DNA of 63,840 bases. It comes from an uncultured Bacteroidales bacterium. GTDB lineage: Bacteria > Bacteroidota > Bacteroidia > Bacteroidales > Paludibacteraceae. The position numbers were made by a program, and so were the translations under genes. The notes beneath the pieces are model-generated. The model saw nothing but the letters and a program-made list of their open reading frames with translations. It had not been told where the DNA came from and made no database searches. The stretch spans positions 1 through 63,840 of the forward strand of contig ONEZ01000021.1 of the NCBI GenBank assembly GCA_900316995.1, given 5' to 3'. Positions 18,490 to 26,226 of this stretch are shown here, piece by piece (the first letter of the stretch is position 1; every line of letters starts with the position of its first letter).

Positions 18490-19569
18490 TTGGAGATTGC
18501 AGCATTAGTATCCGGAGGAGTTGACAGTTCCGTAGTGGTTCATCAGCTTGTGGAGAGTGGTTACAAACCCACCATCTTCTACATACGCATAGGTATGGAG
18601 GATGAAACCGGATACATGGGTTGCAGCGCCGAGGAAGATATTGAGATAACCTCCTTCATAGCTCAGAAGTATGGGCTAAAGATGGAGGTTGTTTCACTTC
18701 AAAAAGAGTATTGGGACACGGTGGTGGCATATACGCTCCGTACTGTTAAAGAGGGGCTGACTCCTAACCCCGATGTCATGTGTAACCGTCTTATTAAGTT
18801 TGGTGCGTTTATTGACAAGTGGGGAAAGGACTTTGACAAGGTGGCAACAGGCCATTATGCTCAGAATATTTTTGAGAATGGAAAATACTGGCTTGGCACA
18901 GCCACAGACCGTGTAAAAGACCAAACGGATTTTTTAGCGCAAATATCATACGAGCAGCTATCTAAAATTTTATTCCCCATAGGTACGCTCCCTAAGAGTG
19001 AAGTTCGCGCCATAGCAGAAAAGGCAGCGCTCCCAAGCGCCAAACGTAAAGACAGCCAAGGCATCTGCTTTCTTGGAAAAATAAATTACAATGACTTTAT
19101 CCGCAAATATTTAGGAGAGAAGCAGGGTAGGATAGTGGAGCTTGAAACCGGCAAGGTTTTAGGCACACATAACGGTTTCTGGTTTCACACCATTGGACAG
19201 CGTAAGGGTCTGGGTCTTAGTGGCGGACCGTGGTACGTAGTAGGTAAGAGTGCGGCTGAGAATGTGGTGTATGTGTCTCAAGGCTATGATACAGAAAAAC
19301 AGTATGGCAATGAAATTCCACTTGAAGGAATACACTATATCACAGAGTGCCCTTGGACAGAGATTCCAGAGAGTGGGGTGGATATAACTTTTAAGATACG
19401 TCATACACCAGAGTTCACCCGTGGCACACTGCTACGCTGCGGAGAAGGCTATAAAATAAAATCCGAGAGCATGATTCAAGGAATCGCTCCCGGACAATAC
19501 GGTGTTATCTACGATAAAAATAGCAGAATCTGCTATGGTAGTGGGGTGATAACCATCCCGTCATCCTGA
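18490..19569 (+). CDS. mnmA: tRNA-specific 2-thiouridylase, TTG start
   Basis: MnmA thiolates uridine 34 of the Lys, Glu and Gln tRNAs. It shows the PP-loop [11 protein letters not shown] (~6-16), the catalytic cysteines in NPDVMCNR (~98) and GICFLGK (~190), and the C-terminal barrel. The frame has no ATG near the motif. TTG at 18490 (Met-Glu-Ile-Ala-Ala) gives the exact family N-terminus, three bases after dnaJ. The last codons and the TGA stop (CCG TCA TCC TGA) lie within the R2 palindrome at 19559-19636. The 359-residue length is normal. Confidence 0.92.
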   Translation: MEIAALVSGGVDSSVVVHQLVESGYKPTIFYIRIGMEDETGYMGCSAEEDIEITSFIAQKYGLKMEVVSLQKEYWDTVVAYTLRTVKEGLTPNPDVMCNRLIKFGAFIDKWGKDFDKVATGHYAQNIFENGKYWLGTATDRVKDQTDFLAQISYEQLSKILFPIGTLPKSEVRAIAEKAALPSAKRKDSQGICFLGKINYNDFIRKYLGEKQGRIVELETGKVLGTHNGFWFHTIGQRKGLGLSGGPWYVVGKSAAENVVYVSQGYDTEKQYGNEIPLEGIHYITECPWTEIPESGVDITFKIRHTPEFTRGTLLRCGEGYKIKSESMIQGIAPGQYGVIYDKNSRICYGSGVITIPSS

Positions 19570-19636
19570 GTGAGATGTAGTGTAACGAAGGATCTCATAA
19601 TGATTGCGAGATGCTTCGTTTCACTCAGCATGACGT
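19559..19636. repeat. R2 palindromic element, copy 4, supplying two stop codons
   Basis: This R2 copy occupies the junction of convergent mnmA and the oxidoreductase gamma-subunit gene. Its two ends (CGTCATCCTGA on the plus strand, CGTCATGCTGA on the minus strand) encode the last residues and the TGA stops of both genes (PSS-stop and TSC-stop). Confidence 0.85.
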
Positions 19637-20173
19637 ATTAGTGATTATTTCCATTCCCTTCTTGATGGCCTCCTCATTCTGCGGAAGCAGATTGTGGTGA
19701 CGCTCAGGAAGTGACTTTTTAAGACCAAGCATTACATGCTCCAAATCCACAATAGGGCACAGCTTAAGGAATCCGCCAAGAATGAACATGTTGAATGATT
19801 TGGCAGCATTAAGCTCCATAGCAGTGTCCATAGCTGCAGTGCTGTAAACGTTAATATCCTTACGCTTAGGTGCGTTTGTGATTCCGTATGGATCATATAT
19901 TAACATTCCGCCTGGCTTAACCTTTGACTCAAATTTGTCAAGTGACTGCTGGTTAAGTATAATGGCCACATCGTATGTGTTAAGAATAGGAGAGCTTATT
20001 TGTTCATCGCTGATGATGACAGTAACATTGGCAGTACCGCCACGCTGCTCCGGACCGTATGCAGGAAGCCATGTAACCTCCTTGCCTTGCATCAAACCAG
20101 AGTAGGCAAGTATCTTACCCATTGAGAGCACTCCTTGCCCGCCAAAACCTGCTATTATAATTTCTGTTTTCAT
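19625..20173 (-). CDS. 2-oxoacid:ferredoxin oxidoreductase, gamma subunit
   Basis: This 182-residue gamma subunit belongs to the complex that decarboxylates a 2-oxoacid with CoA and ferredoxin. It shows the family N-terminus IIIAGFGGQGVLSMGKILAYSG and the PAYGPEQRGGTANVTVIIS block. It is the last gene of the D-A-B-C operon, separated from the beta subunit by an 87-base gap that contains an R3 hairpin string. The C-terminal three residues are encoded by an R2 element. The substrate (2-oxoglutarate or branched-chain 2-oxoacids) cannot be told from sequence. Confidence 0.9.
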   Translation of the reverse strand: MKTEIIIAGFGGQGVLSMGKILAYSGLMQGKEVTWLPAYGPEQRGGTANVTVIISDEQISSPILNTYDVAIILNQQSLDKFESKVKPGGMLIYDPYGITNAPKRKDINVYSTAAMDTAMELNAAKSFNMFILGGFLKLCPIVDLEHVMLGLKKSLPERHHNLLPQNEEAIKKGMEIITNTSC

Positions 20174-20205
20174 AAAATTTTATGCTTAAACATTTAATAT
20201 TCTAA

Positions 20206-20252
20206 TTTCGTGCTTCGCACTGAGCACAGAAGTGCTCTTGTTGCTACGCTCC
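20206..20252. repeat. R3 hairpin string, copy 1
   Basis: On the minus strand this reads GGAGCGTAGC, a spacer, then GAGCAC-TTCT-GTGCTC and GTGC-GAA-GCAC followed by GAAA. It is inside the oxidoreductase operon between the beta and gamma subunit genes and may adjust their relative expression. Related copies at 50107-50169 and 56898-56958 have different but still complementary stems. Confidence 0.75.
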
Positions 20253-20260
20253 AGATCTAA

Positions 20261-21028
20261 TTATATGTTCTTTAGGTCTCCTATTGGGTAAGCCTTAAAC
20301 ATATTCTCAGTCATCCACTGGTTAGCATCCACAGGACTCATCTTCCAGCCAGAGTTGCAGGTTGAAACTATCTCAACAAATGAAGCTCCCTTTTTGGTTG
20401 GCTCCATACAGTTTTGGAACGCTTTCTTAATGGCGGCCTTAGCCTTGCGTACAGCTGCTGCTGTGTGAACACTCTGACGTGTTACATAGCGTGCGCCTTC
20501 AAGCTGGGCAATAAGGTTTGTGATAGGCAGGTGATAACCGTTGAGAATAACACTACGGCCGTATGGGGTGGTAGATGTCTTCATACCCTCAAGTGTGGTA
20601 GGTGCCATCTGACCGCCAGTCATACCGTAGATAGCGTTGTTAATGAAGATAATAGCAATATTCTCACCACGGTTGCAGGCGTGAATTGTCTCACCTGTAC
20701 CAATGGCAGCCAAGTCACCGTCGCCCTGGTATGTGAATACAAGACGGTCTGGTAGCAGACGCTTTATAGCTGTGGCCATGGCTGGTGCACGTCCGTGTGC
20801 AGCCTCCTGCCAGTCAATGTCAATGTAGTTATATGCAAAAACCGCACAACCTACTGGAGATACGCCTATGGCTTTCTCTTCAAGGCCAAGCTCCTCTATA
20901 ACCTCTGCAATAAGTTTGTGAACCACACCGTGACTACAGCCTGGGCAGTAGTGCATAGTGTTGTCATTCATCAGAGTAGGTTTTTTGTAAACCAAATTCT
21001 CCGGCTTAATTATATCTTGTGTTGTCAT
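20261..21028 (-). CDS. 2-oxoacid:ferredoxin oxidoreductase, beta subunit (TPP-binding)
   Basis: The 255-residue beta subunit binds thiamine pyrophosphate and one [4Fe-4S] cluster. It has the N-terminal MHYCPGCSHGVVH, and the TPP/Mg motif in FTYQGDGDLAAIGTGETIHA...NNAIYGMTGGQMAPT. A cysteine-containing STCNSGWKMSP region lies near the C-terminus. The gene starts two bases after the alpha subunit ends, so they are co-translated. The enzyme supports anaerobic carbon metabolism in the cytoplasm. Confidence 0.93.
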   Translation of the reverse strand: MTTQDIIKPENLVYKKPTLMNDNTMHYCPGCSHGVVHKLIAEVIEELGLEEKAIGVSPVGCAVFAYNYIDIDWQEAAHGRAPAMATAIKRLLPDRLVFTYQGDGDLAAIGTGETIHACNRGENIAIIFINNAIYGMTGGQMAPTTLEGMKTSTTPYGRSVILNGYHLPITNLIAQLEGARYVTRQSVHTAAAVRKAKAAIKKAFQNCMEPTKKGASFVEIVSTCNSGWKMSPVDANQWMTENMFKAYPIGDLKNI

Positions 21029-21030
21029 GA

Positions 21031-22116
21031 TTATTTACCTATGATTTTAGTTTTAAGCGCATCAACAACCTCCTCTGGAGTAGGAACAATACCACCCAGA
21101 CGGCCAAAGTGGTCAACAGGAACATTGCTGTTTACTGCAAGTTTTATGTCCTCAATCATCTGTCCTGCGTTATACTCCACAGAAAGAATACCTTTAACAT
21201 GAGACAGGTGCTCTTGTATTCTCTTGTAAGGGAATGGGAACAGAGTGATAGGGCGGAGCAGGCCAACTTTAATGCCTTCTGCTCTTGCTATCTCCACAGC
21301 CTTCTGACAAATACGGGCTGCAGAACCAAATGCCATGAACAGATATTCGGCATCGTCTGCCATAAATTCATCATATCTAACCTCATTCTTTTCAATAAGA
21401 GCGTATTTCTCCTGAAGTGCGTTGTTACGTGCCTCCATTGGTTCAGGCTCAAGCTCAAGCGATGTTATCACATTGCGCTTTCTGTCTGGAGTCTTGCCAA
21501 GTGAAGCCCATGGACATTCCTTGCGTATTTGCTCCTCAGTTCTGCGAGGCTTGTATGGTGGAAGCACCACCTTCTCCATCATCTGGCCTATAAGACCGTC
21601 AGCAAGAATGATTGTAAGGATATTATATTTGAATGCAAGTTCAAAACCAAGATCCACAAAATCAGCCATCTCCTGAACAGATGCAGGTGCAAGTGTAATC
21701 TGGCGGTAGTCACCATGGCCGCCACCTTTAACAGTCTGGAAATAGTCTGCCTGGCTTGGCTGAATGGTTCCAAGACCCGGACCGCCACGCATTACATTAA
21801 CTACAAGCGCAGGTATGTCTGCACCAGCTATGAATGACACTCCCTCCTGCATGAGAGAGAAACCTGGTGATGATGTAGAGGTCATGACTCTCTTGCCGCA
21901 GCCGGCTCCGGCATACACCATGTTAATTGATGCAACCTCACTTTCAGCCTGAAGCACTGTCATACCTGTGGTCTCCCAAGGCTTTAACTTCATTAAAGTC
22001 TCAAGAACTTCTGATTGAGGGGTGATAGGGTAACCAAAGTAGCCGTCACATCCGCAGCGGATGGCAGCCTCGGCAAGAGCCTCATTACCCTTCATTAGTC
22101 TTACTTCTTCACTCAT
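21031..22116 (-). CDS. vorB: 2-oxoacid:ferredoxin oxidoreductase, alpha subunit (VorB-like)
   Basis: The 361-residue alpha subunit carries the pyrimidine-binding and transketolase C-terminal domains. Its start MKGNEALAEAAIRCGCDGYFGYPITPQSEVLE, VMTSTSSPGFSLMQE and the tail domain (AEGIKVGLLRPITLFPFP...SVEYNAGQMIED) match proteins commonly annotated as 3-methyl-2-oxobutanoate dehydrogenase subunit VorB in Bacteroidales. Substrate specificity is not proven. Gaps of two bases on both sides show tight operon packing with the ferredoxin-like and beta subunits. Confidence 0.92.
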   Translation of the reverse strand: MSEEVRLMKGNEALAEAAIRCGCDGYFGYPITPQSEVLETLMKLKPWETTGMTVLQAESEVASINMVYAGAGCGKRVMTSTSSPGFSLMQEGVSFIAGADIPALVVNVMRGGPGLGTIQPSQADYFQTVKGGGHGDYRQITLAPASVQEMADFVDLGFELAFKYNILTIILADGLIGQMMEKVVLPPYKPRRTEEQIRKECPWASLGKTPDRKRNVITSLELEPEPMEARNNALQEKYALIEKNEVRYDEFMADDAEYLFMAFGSAARICQKAVEIARAEGIKVGLLRPITLFPFPYKRIQEHLSHVKGILSVEYNAGQMIEDIKLAVNSNVPVDHFGRLGGIVPTPEEVVDALKTKIIGK

Positions 22117-22118
22117 AA

Positions 22119-22349
22119 TTATTGCTCTATTTTTACTTTATACACTGAAATACAGCCGTCAGGACATACAATACCACAGCTGGCGCAGCCGATGCAGGCA
22201 TCGGGGTTCTCCATGTAGGCGTAGTTATAACCCTTGGCGTTTACTTGTTTTGACATTGCAAGAACCTTTGACGGGCAGGCTACAACACATAGTCTGCAAC
22301 CCTTGCAACGATTGGTGTTAACCTCAACAGCTCCTTTGATTTTTGCCAT
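22119..22349 (-). CDS. 2-oxoacid:ferredoxin oxidoreductase, delta (ferredoxin) subunit
   Basis: This 76-residue protein has two [4Fe-4S] ligand sets, CKGCRLCVVACP and CIGCASCGIVCP, typical of the delta subunit that carries electrons from the TPP-bound intermediate to ferredoxin. It is the first gene of the operon and lies about 76 bases downstream of the predicted transcription start. Confidence 0.93.
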   Translation of the reverse strand: MAKIKGAVEVNTNRCKGCRLCVVACPSKVLAMSKQVNAKGYNYAYMENPDACIGCASCGIVCPDGCISVYKVKIEQ

Positions 22350-22429
22350 TTTGAATATATTGATTTTAGTTTGAAATGCCTAACTTTCAGTATTTTAATA
22401 CTTTACGTAGAATGCTTGTTTTCGGAGTG

Positions 22430-22499
22430 CAAAATTACAAAATCTTTTTAAATAATTAAGGTATTTTTATAAGATTATTAGGGATTTTTCCTATCTTTA
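22430..22499. promoter_or_regulatory. Divergent promoters, oxidoreductase operon and stress protein
   Basis: TAATTTTG on the minus strand (22430-22437) serves the oxidoreductase operon. TATCTTTA on the plus strand (22492-22499) is a one-mismatch -7 box for the universal stress gene at 22520. The 170-base gap holds nothing else that I can see. Confidence 0.55.
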
Positions 22500-22519
22500 C
22501 ACAGCAAATATTATATTAT

Positions 22520-23368
22520 ATGGAACCTAAAAAGCAGATACTTCTTCCTGTTGATTTTGAAAAGGTGAGTGAAAGTATGATAAAGCTCGGCTTTTCTATT
22601 GCTAAAGTTACTGATAGTGAGGTGGTTATTCTTAATGTCGCAGATATTAAAAACCTCTCTGAAATCAATTTTGCGCCTTTCTCAGACCGCATCGAGGAGA
22701 TGAAAAAAGAGGGTAGTCTGCCAAATATCAAATATCAGATTGTTCTAAAAAAGGGTATTCCTGAGAATGAAATCCTTGAATTTGCAGAGAAAAACAATGT
22801 TTTGCTGGTTGTAATGGACACTCGTGTTAAAGAGGAGAAGCAACAAGACCTTATAGGCAGTGTGGCTGCGGAGGTTATTGATTCCTGCTGTGTTCCTGTG
22901 ATGGCCATTCCACGTAATGTTAAGATTGACAATTTCACATATTTTGATTCAATAAGCGTGGCGTCTGCTCTTGATGTACTTGATATGGAGCCGTTTAAGC
23001 GTATTATGTTTATGTTTGCTGACTACAGGTATAACCTAAATATTGTACACATTCTTGAGAAAAAAGAGAAAGCGTCTGATTATCAAGAAATCCTTAAAGA
23101 TATAGATGCTTATATAAAGGAACATTTTCCTAAAATTAATGTTACGTATTCCATAGTTCCAATTGAAAAAACTGTATCTACAGATCTTGTGAACTATTTT
23201 TTGACATCGGCGTTTAAGCTTATGGTAATTAAGAACAATAACAAGCGTTCAATTCTAAACCGCTTATTCCACACATCGCTGCCCAAGAAACTGGTATATC
23301 ACGCTAAAGCTCCGCTCCTTGTCCTCCCAATAAATGAAAGCTTCTGGGAGAAGTATAGGATACACTAA
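22520..23368 (+). CDS. Universal stress protein, tandem UspA domains
   Basis: The 282-residue protein has two UspA-like halves. The first (~1-140) begins KQILLPVDFEKVSESMIKLGFSIA and ends DLIGSVAAEVIDSCCVPVMAIP, keeping the G(S)V-A phosphate-loop region. The second (~145-282) ends with LPKKLVYHAKAPLLVLP. It probably acts as a cytoplasmic nucleotide-binding stress protein. It is transcribed on its own, away from the oxidoreductase operon. Confidence 0.85.
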   Translation: MEPKKQILLPVDFEKVSESMIKLGFSIAKVTDSEVVILNVADIKNLSEINFAPFSDRIEEMKKEGSLPNIKYQIVLKKGIPENEILEFAEKNNVLLVVMDTRVKEEKQQDLIGSVAAEVIDSCCVPVMAIPRNVKIDNFTYFDSISVASALDVLDMEPFKRIMFMFADYRYNLNIVHILEKKEKASDYQEILKDIDAYIKEHFPKINVTYSIVPIEKTVSTDLVNYFLTSAFKLMVIKNNNKRSILNRLFHTSLPKKLVYHAKAPLLVLPINESFWEKYRIH

Positions 23369-23389
23369 CTTTTAATAACGTTCATAGTA

Positions 23390-23518
23390 ATGGAATTAAT
23401 AATTCACCGCGGATTAGAACAGATTGGTGGGTGCATAACAGAAATTAGAACTGCTACATCACGTGTATTTATTGATATGGGGCAGAACTTGCCCGGATGC
23501 GGTTCCACTAACCTTTAA
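23390..23518 (+). pseudogene. N-terminal fragment of an MBL-fold hydrolase
   Basis: ATG at 23390 opens a 42-residue frame with MELIIHRGLEQIGGC and VFIDMGQNLPG. This matches the N-terminus of metallo-beta-lactamase-fold hydrolases of the RNase J/ElaC-like group, which begin with a strand, an IGG turn and an (L/I)D(M/F)G motif. The rest of the enzyme, including the HxHxDH metal site, is missing, and a stop follows at 23516-23518. The adjacent DNA belongs to an accessory island, so the gene was probably broken by its insertion. Confidence 0.65.
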
Positions 23519-23565
23519 TTTGATTCAAATAGATGCTTGAAGAAAAATATCAAGAAACTCTAACT

Positions 23566-23784
23566 TTATCCATTCTCCTGTAATTCTTCCATAAGTGCAA
23601 CAGGACCAAGATGCCACAACTTTGTTGATTCTGTTTCAAGTTTTTTGTATGTGTTGGATGCGTAGATTGTTTTTATGGCGTCAGTGATGCTGATGTTTTT
23701 CTCAGAGGCAAGCATCGCAGCCATCCAACTTATTTTAGATGGTAAAAACAGATGTAAATTTTGCTGTGTTACGTTTAGGTTCAT
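23566..23784 (-). CDS. Small protein of the DUF3990 module
   Basis: This 72-residue mainly helical protein ([37 protein letters not shown]) overlaps the DUF3990 gene by four bases (ATGA). It ends with [16 protein letters not shown], a feature common in small partner proteins of DUF3990 genes. I infer it is an antitoxin-like or accessory partner, but no function is proven. It is the last gene of a three-gene unit. Confidence 0.65.
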   Translation of the reverse strand: MNLNVTQQNLHLFLPSKISWMAAMLASEKNISITDAIKTIYASNTYKKLETESTKLWHLGPVALMEELQENG

Positions 23785-24266
23785 AATGAAATTTCCTTGT
23801 AATCAACAAATGATATCGCTTTTAGCGAGTCTATAGTATGGAATAAATACTGGTCAACCAGTTTGTAAGTTTTCAACTCAGCTATGAGTTCTTGCTTGTT
23901 TAATACGCCTCCTTCAAATAAAGCAAATGCAGCATAGACACGGTCATTGGCTACTGGCCCGTAAACAATATCGTAGTTATGATTGAAGTCTTTTTGTGTC
24001 CTGTTCTTCATTACAAAGTCAACCCACTCATCAGTCGGTTTGTCAAAAATCAGACAGTTTAGATTCTCTGTTTGTTTTTGGTCAAGTTCGTAGATGTTTA
24101 CGTATCCTGTCTTAACTTTGTTTTCCTTAATCCTTCTAATTACCCAGTCTTTTGCTTGGTCAAAGGATGTAGTAGTATAAAAACCACTTCCATAGTCTAA
24201 TGTCCGATTGGGTTTTCTTATTTCTGGAATTTTTACTATTTCTAGACCGCCGTGATATATTTTCAT
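23781..24266 (-). CDS. DUF3990 protein, probable ADP-ribosyltransferase-fold toxin
   Basis: The 161-residue protein fits the DUF3990 family: an N-terminal YHGGLEIV strand, then [22 protein letters not shown] (~28-50), and the C-terminal [13 protein letters not shown] and [16 protein letters not shown] blocks. The HG and GxGFYxT elements are arranged like the NAD-binding motifs of ADP-ribosyltransferases, to which I believe this family is related. Catalysis and targets are inference. It sits between two small genes with 4-base and 8-base junctions, as expected for a toxin-antitoxin-like operon. Confidence 0.75.
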   Translation of the reverse strand: MKIYHGGLEIVKIPEIRKPNRTLDYGSGFYTTTSFDQAKDWVIRRIKENKVKTGYVNIYELDQKQTENLNCLIFDKPTDEWVDFVMKNRTQKDFNHNYDIVYGPVANDRVYAAFALFEGGVLNKQELIAELKTYKLVDQYLFHTIDSLKAISFVDYKEISL

Positions 24267-24274
24267 GATTATGT

Positions 24275-24490
24275 TTAGCTCCTGCGTAAATTAATAAATT
24301 CATCTATATCCTCAAGAATCCATTGACGACTCTGTGTGTGTAGTGGCTCAAAGTTAGACTCAAGGTATTCAATTACACCATATTTTTGAAGTTCTGCTAA
24401 AGCTTGTTCTCCGTTAAGGTTTTTGCTGGTTTTATATTGTTCTATGCAGAATGATACAAAGTATGCTATGTCAAGATTTTGTTTGCTCAT
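24275..24490 (-). CDS. DUF3791 protein
   Basis: This 71-residue protein ([47 protein letters not shown]) fits DUF3791, a small helical family often encoded just ahead of DUF3990. The helices with the LxxYGVxxYLxxxYxxLHTQ pattern are diagnostic. It probably is the first partner or antitoxin of the module. It has its own promoter 20 bases upstream. Confidence 0.8.
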   Translation of the reverse strand: MSKQNLDIAYFVSFCIEQYKTSKNLNGEQALAELQKYGVIEYLESNFEPLHTQSRQWILEDIDEFINLRRS

Positions 24491-24509
24491 GATTTTATTG
24501 CGTCTTTTG

Positions 24510-24539
24510 CAAAATTAAACATTTTTTTTCATTTCGCAA
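24510..24539 (-). promoter_or_regulatory. Promoter of the DUF3791-DUF3990 unit
   Basis: On the minus strand TTG (24537-24539), 19 bases, then TAATTTTG (24510-24517) match the Bacteroidetes -33/-7 promoter. It lies 20 bases upstream of the DUF3791 ATG. Confidence 0.65.
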
Positions 24540-24581
24540 TTTTTTTTATTCTTGACGTCAACCTCAATGTTAAATAAGTAC

Positions 24582-24989
24582 TTAGTAGAGTGCTTTGATT
24601 TTCTTCACAAAACGATGTTCACTTTTAGTTCCCCATTGTACTTGCCATGTCCTTCCATTATGCTGGTCTAACATAATGAACGTGTACATATTTTGTGTTG
24701 GATATAATATATATCTTCCTGCTTTTGCATCTGATATTATAGGGTAGTCTGCATAATTTTGATTTGAGGTTGATAATGGGATCTCAAATGTATCTTTAAA
24801 ATCTTCTACACTATATTGTACTATCCAAATCATCCCTGTTGAAGTGTCTAATTTCAAGAATGTCCACATATTAGTTGTTGGATATAATTGATACTCCGCA
24901 TTATTATTGTATGGATATACGTTTGGTATTTCACAGAAAGCTAATGATGAACATAAAATAAATAGAGTAGTGAGTAATAATTTTTTCAT
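24582..24989 (-). CDS. Small secreted protein with two internal repeats
   Basis: The 135-residue protein has a signal peptide (LLLTTLFILCSSLAFC) and then two copies of a ~30-residue unit. The first is YQLYPTTNMWTFLKLDTSTG (starting ~33), and the second is YILYPTQNMYTFIMLDQHNG (starting ~93), each followed by xxWxVQ. The repeat, strand-turn-strand with a LD-x-x-x-G-x-x-W-x-V-Q core, resembles a beta-propeller-like or WG-like blade pair, but I recognise no family. It stands alone in the accessory island. Confidence 0.7.
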   Translation of the reverse strand: MKKLLLTTLFILCSSLAFCEIPNVYPYNNNAEYQLYPTTNMWTFLKLDTSTGMIWIVQYSVEDFKDTFEIPLSTSNQNYADYPIISDAKAGRYILYPTQNMYTFIMLDQHNGRTWQVQWGTKSEHRFVKKIKALY

Positions 24990-25013
24990 AGTGCTATTTT
25001 TATAAAATTGGTT

Positions 25014-25739
25014 CTAAAATCTTTCCCTCCCTTTGAAATACCATCTACCTCTTCTTGACCAAACTAAATCATATTGATGATGATTCCGATTGATTAATTT
25101 TGTTGTGTTTGTTGTTGGATTAGTTTCTTTAATGGTAATTGGGTAATTAACCCACCTTCTACAAAAGGGATTAAAATCGTGCAATAAATACTTAGTTAAT
25201 GTTTCTTTACTAAATTTGTCATTGTTGAATTGGTTTACATCTATTTCAATGCAGTATATTTTCTTGTCTTGCAGATACTTATGTTTAATCTCATCAACAG
25301 AATGTGTATTATTGATTTCAATCCATATCTCGACATCAATATCGTTTTTATTGATATAATGTCCTATACAATCTGGGCGTAGATTGCTTTGGTCATCTTT
25401 TCTTTCTATTTCAACTTTTGCAAATTGCAAAATACGAGCTTGAAATATTATTTTACCGTCCATTATATAATCTGGTGTAGCGATCGCCTTCTGTTCATAA
25501 ATGATTTCTTTGCTCAAAATATGAATCATTGATTCAAATGCTTTATGTGGGTTACATTGAGAGTCTTTTGAATGAGCAAATGACCACGTGTTATGTTTCC
25601 CTTGACGAGCAATCAAAGGTTCTTTACATTCTGGACAGATACAATTACATGATTCGCCATTGGGCACATCTTTTACGCTAACTAAATGTCCTGTCGCTTT
25701 ATCAATTGCGTATATTAATGAAGGTTCTGAATTTTTCAT
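25014..25739 (-). CDS. CoiA-like zinc-finger/PD-(D/E)XK nuclease
   Basis: The product (241 residues) has an N-terminal zinc-binding block CICPECKEPLIARQGK...SFAHSKDSQC (~30-60) and a nuclease-like core RPDCIGHYIN...IDVEIWIEINNTHSVDEIKHKYL (~120-165). That is the D-x(n)-E-x-(N/K) pattern of the CoiA competence family with its SFAH zinc motif. It could act on incoming DNA or serve in defence. The frame opens at 25748, but that ATG lies in the predicted -7 box (25746-25753), so I chose ATG 25739. The gene is AT-rich compared with housekeeping neighbours. Confidence 0.75.
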   Translation of the reverse strand: MKNSEPSLIYAIDKATGHLVSVKDVPNGESCNCICPECKEPLIARQGKHNTWSFAHSKDSQCNPHKAFESMIHILSKEIIYEQKAIATPDYIMDGKIIFQARILQFAKVEIERKDDQSNLRPDCIGHYINKNDIDVEIWIEINNTHSVDEIKHKYLQDKKIYCIEIDVNQFNNDKFSKETLTKYLLHDFNPFCRRWVNYPITIKETNPTTNTTKLINRNHHQYDLVWSRRGRWYFKGRERF

Positions 25740-25745
25740 AGTCAA

Positions 25746-25753
25746 CAAATTTA
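25746..25753 (-). promoter_or_regulatory. Promoter -7 box of the CoiA-like gene
   Basis: TAAATTTG on the minus strand ends seven bases before the chosen ATG at 25739, implying a leaderless or nearly leaderless mRNA. The remaining 100 bases to the ESQAD-repeat gene hold nothing recognisable. Confidence 0.5.
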
Positions 25754-25857
25754 CGAATAATTTTTGAATTTGTTGTTATACGTATGTCTGTTTTATAATT
25801 TATATTATGTTAAATAGGTATTTTACAGTTATCCCCTAATCTTTATTTGGATGAATA

Positions 25858-26205
25858 CTAATACATCAAATGTTGTTTGGATTTATTGCGCCAACCTGCC
25901 TGGCTTTTGTATTTTACAAAAAATATTTTGAGATCTGCCTGGGATTCATAGTCCACAAAGAAAATTTTCTTTTCAGCCTGAGATTCATAATTTACAAAGT
26001 ACCAGCATCCGTCATTCTTTCCGGCCTGTGACTCATAATCTACTTTATAAACGCATAAATCAGCCTGACTCTCATATTTCACCACAAAAACTTTAACCTT
26101 GGCTTGTGATGAATATTTTACGCTGTAAACCTTTTGGCCGAATAAAATTTGTGGTGTTACAATGAGAAATACAACAGCACACAGAATTTTGTAGAAAAAT
26201 TTCAT
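25858..26205 (-). CDS. Exported ESQAD-repeat protein (DUF6150-like)
   Basis: The 115-residue protein has a signal peptide (ILCAVVFLIVTPQILFGQ) and then six consecutive ~12-16-residue repeats of the form (V/I)(Y/F)xVxYxSQAxxK: KYSSQAK, KYESQAD, DYESQAG, NYESQAE, DYESQAD, KYKSQAG. The repeats predict short beta strands separated by SQA turns, as in a small solenoid or propeller. I believe it belongs to the DUF6150 type of periplasmic protein. Its function is unknown. It lies 21 bases after the Smr gene on the same strand. Confidence 0.75.
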   Translation of the reverse strand: MKFFYKILCAVVFLIVTPQILFGQKVYSVKYSSQAKVKVFVVKYESQADLCVYKVDYESQAGKNDGCWYFVNYESQAEKKIFFVDYESQADLKIFFVKYKSQAGWRNKSKQHLMY

Positions 26206-26226
26206 AGTATTATGAGATTGTAGATT

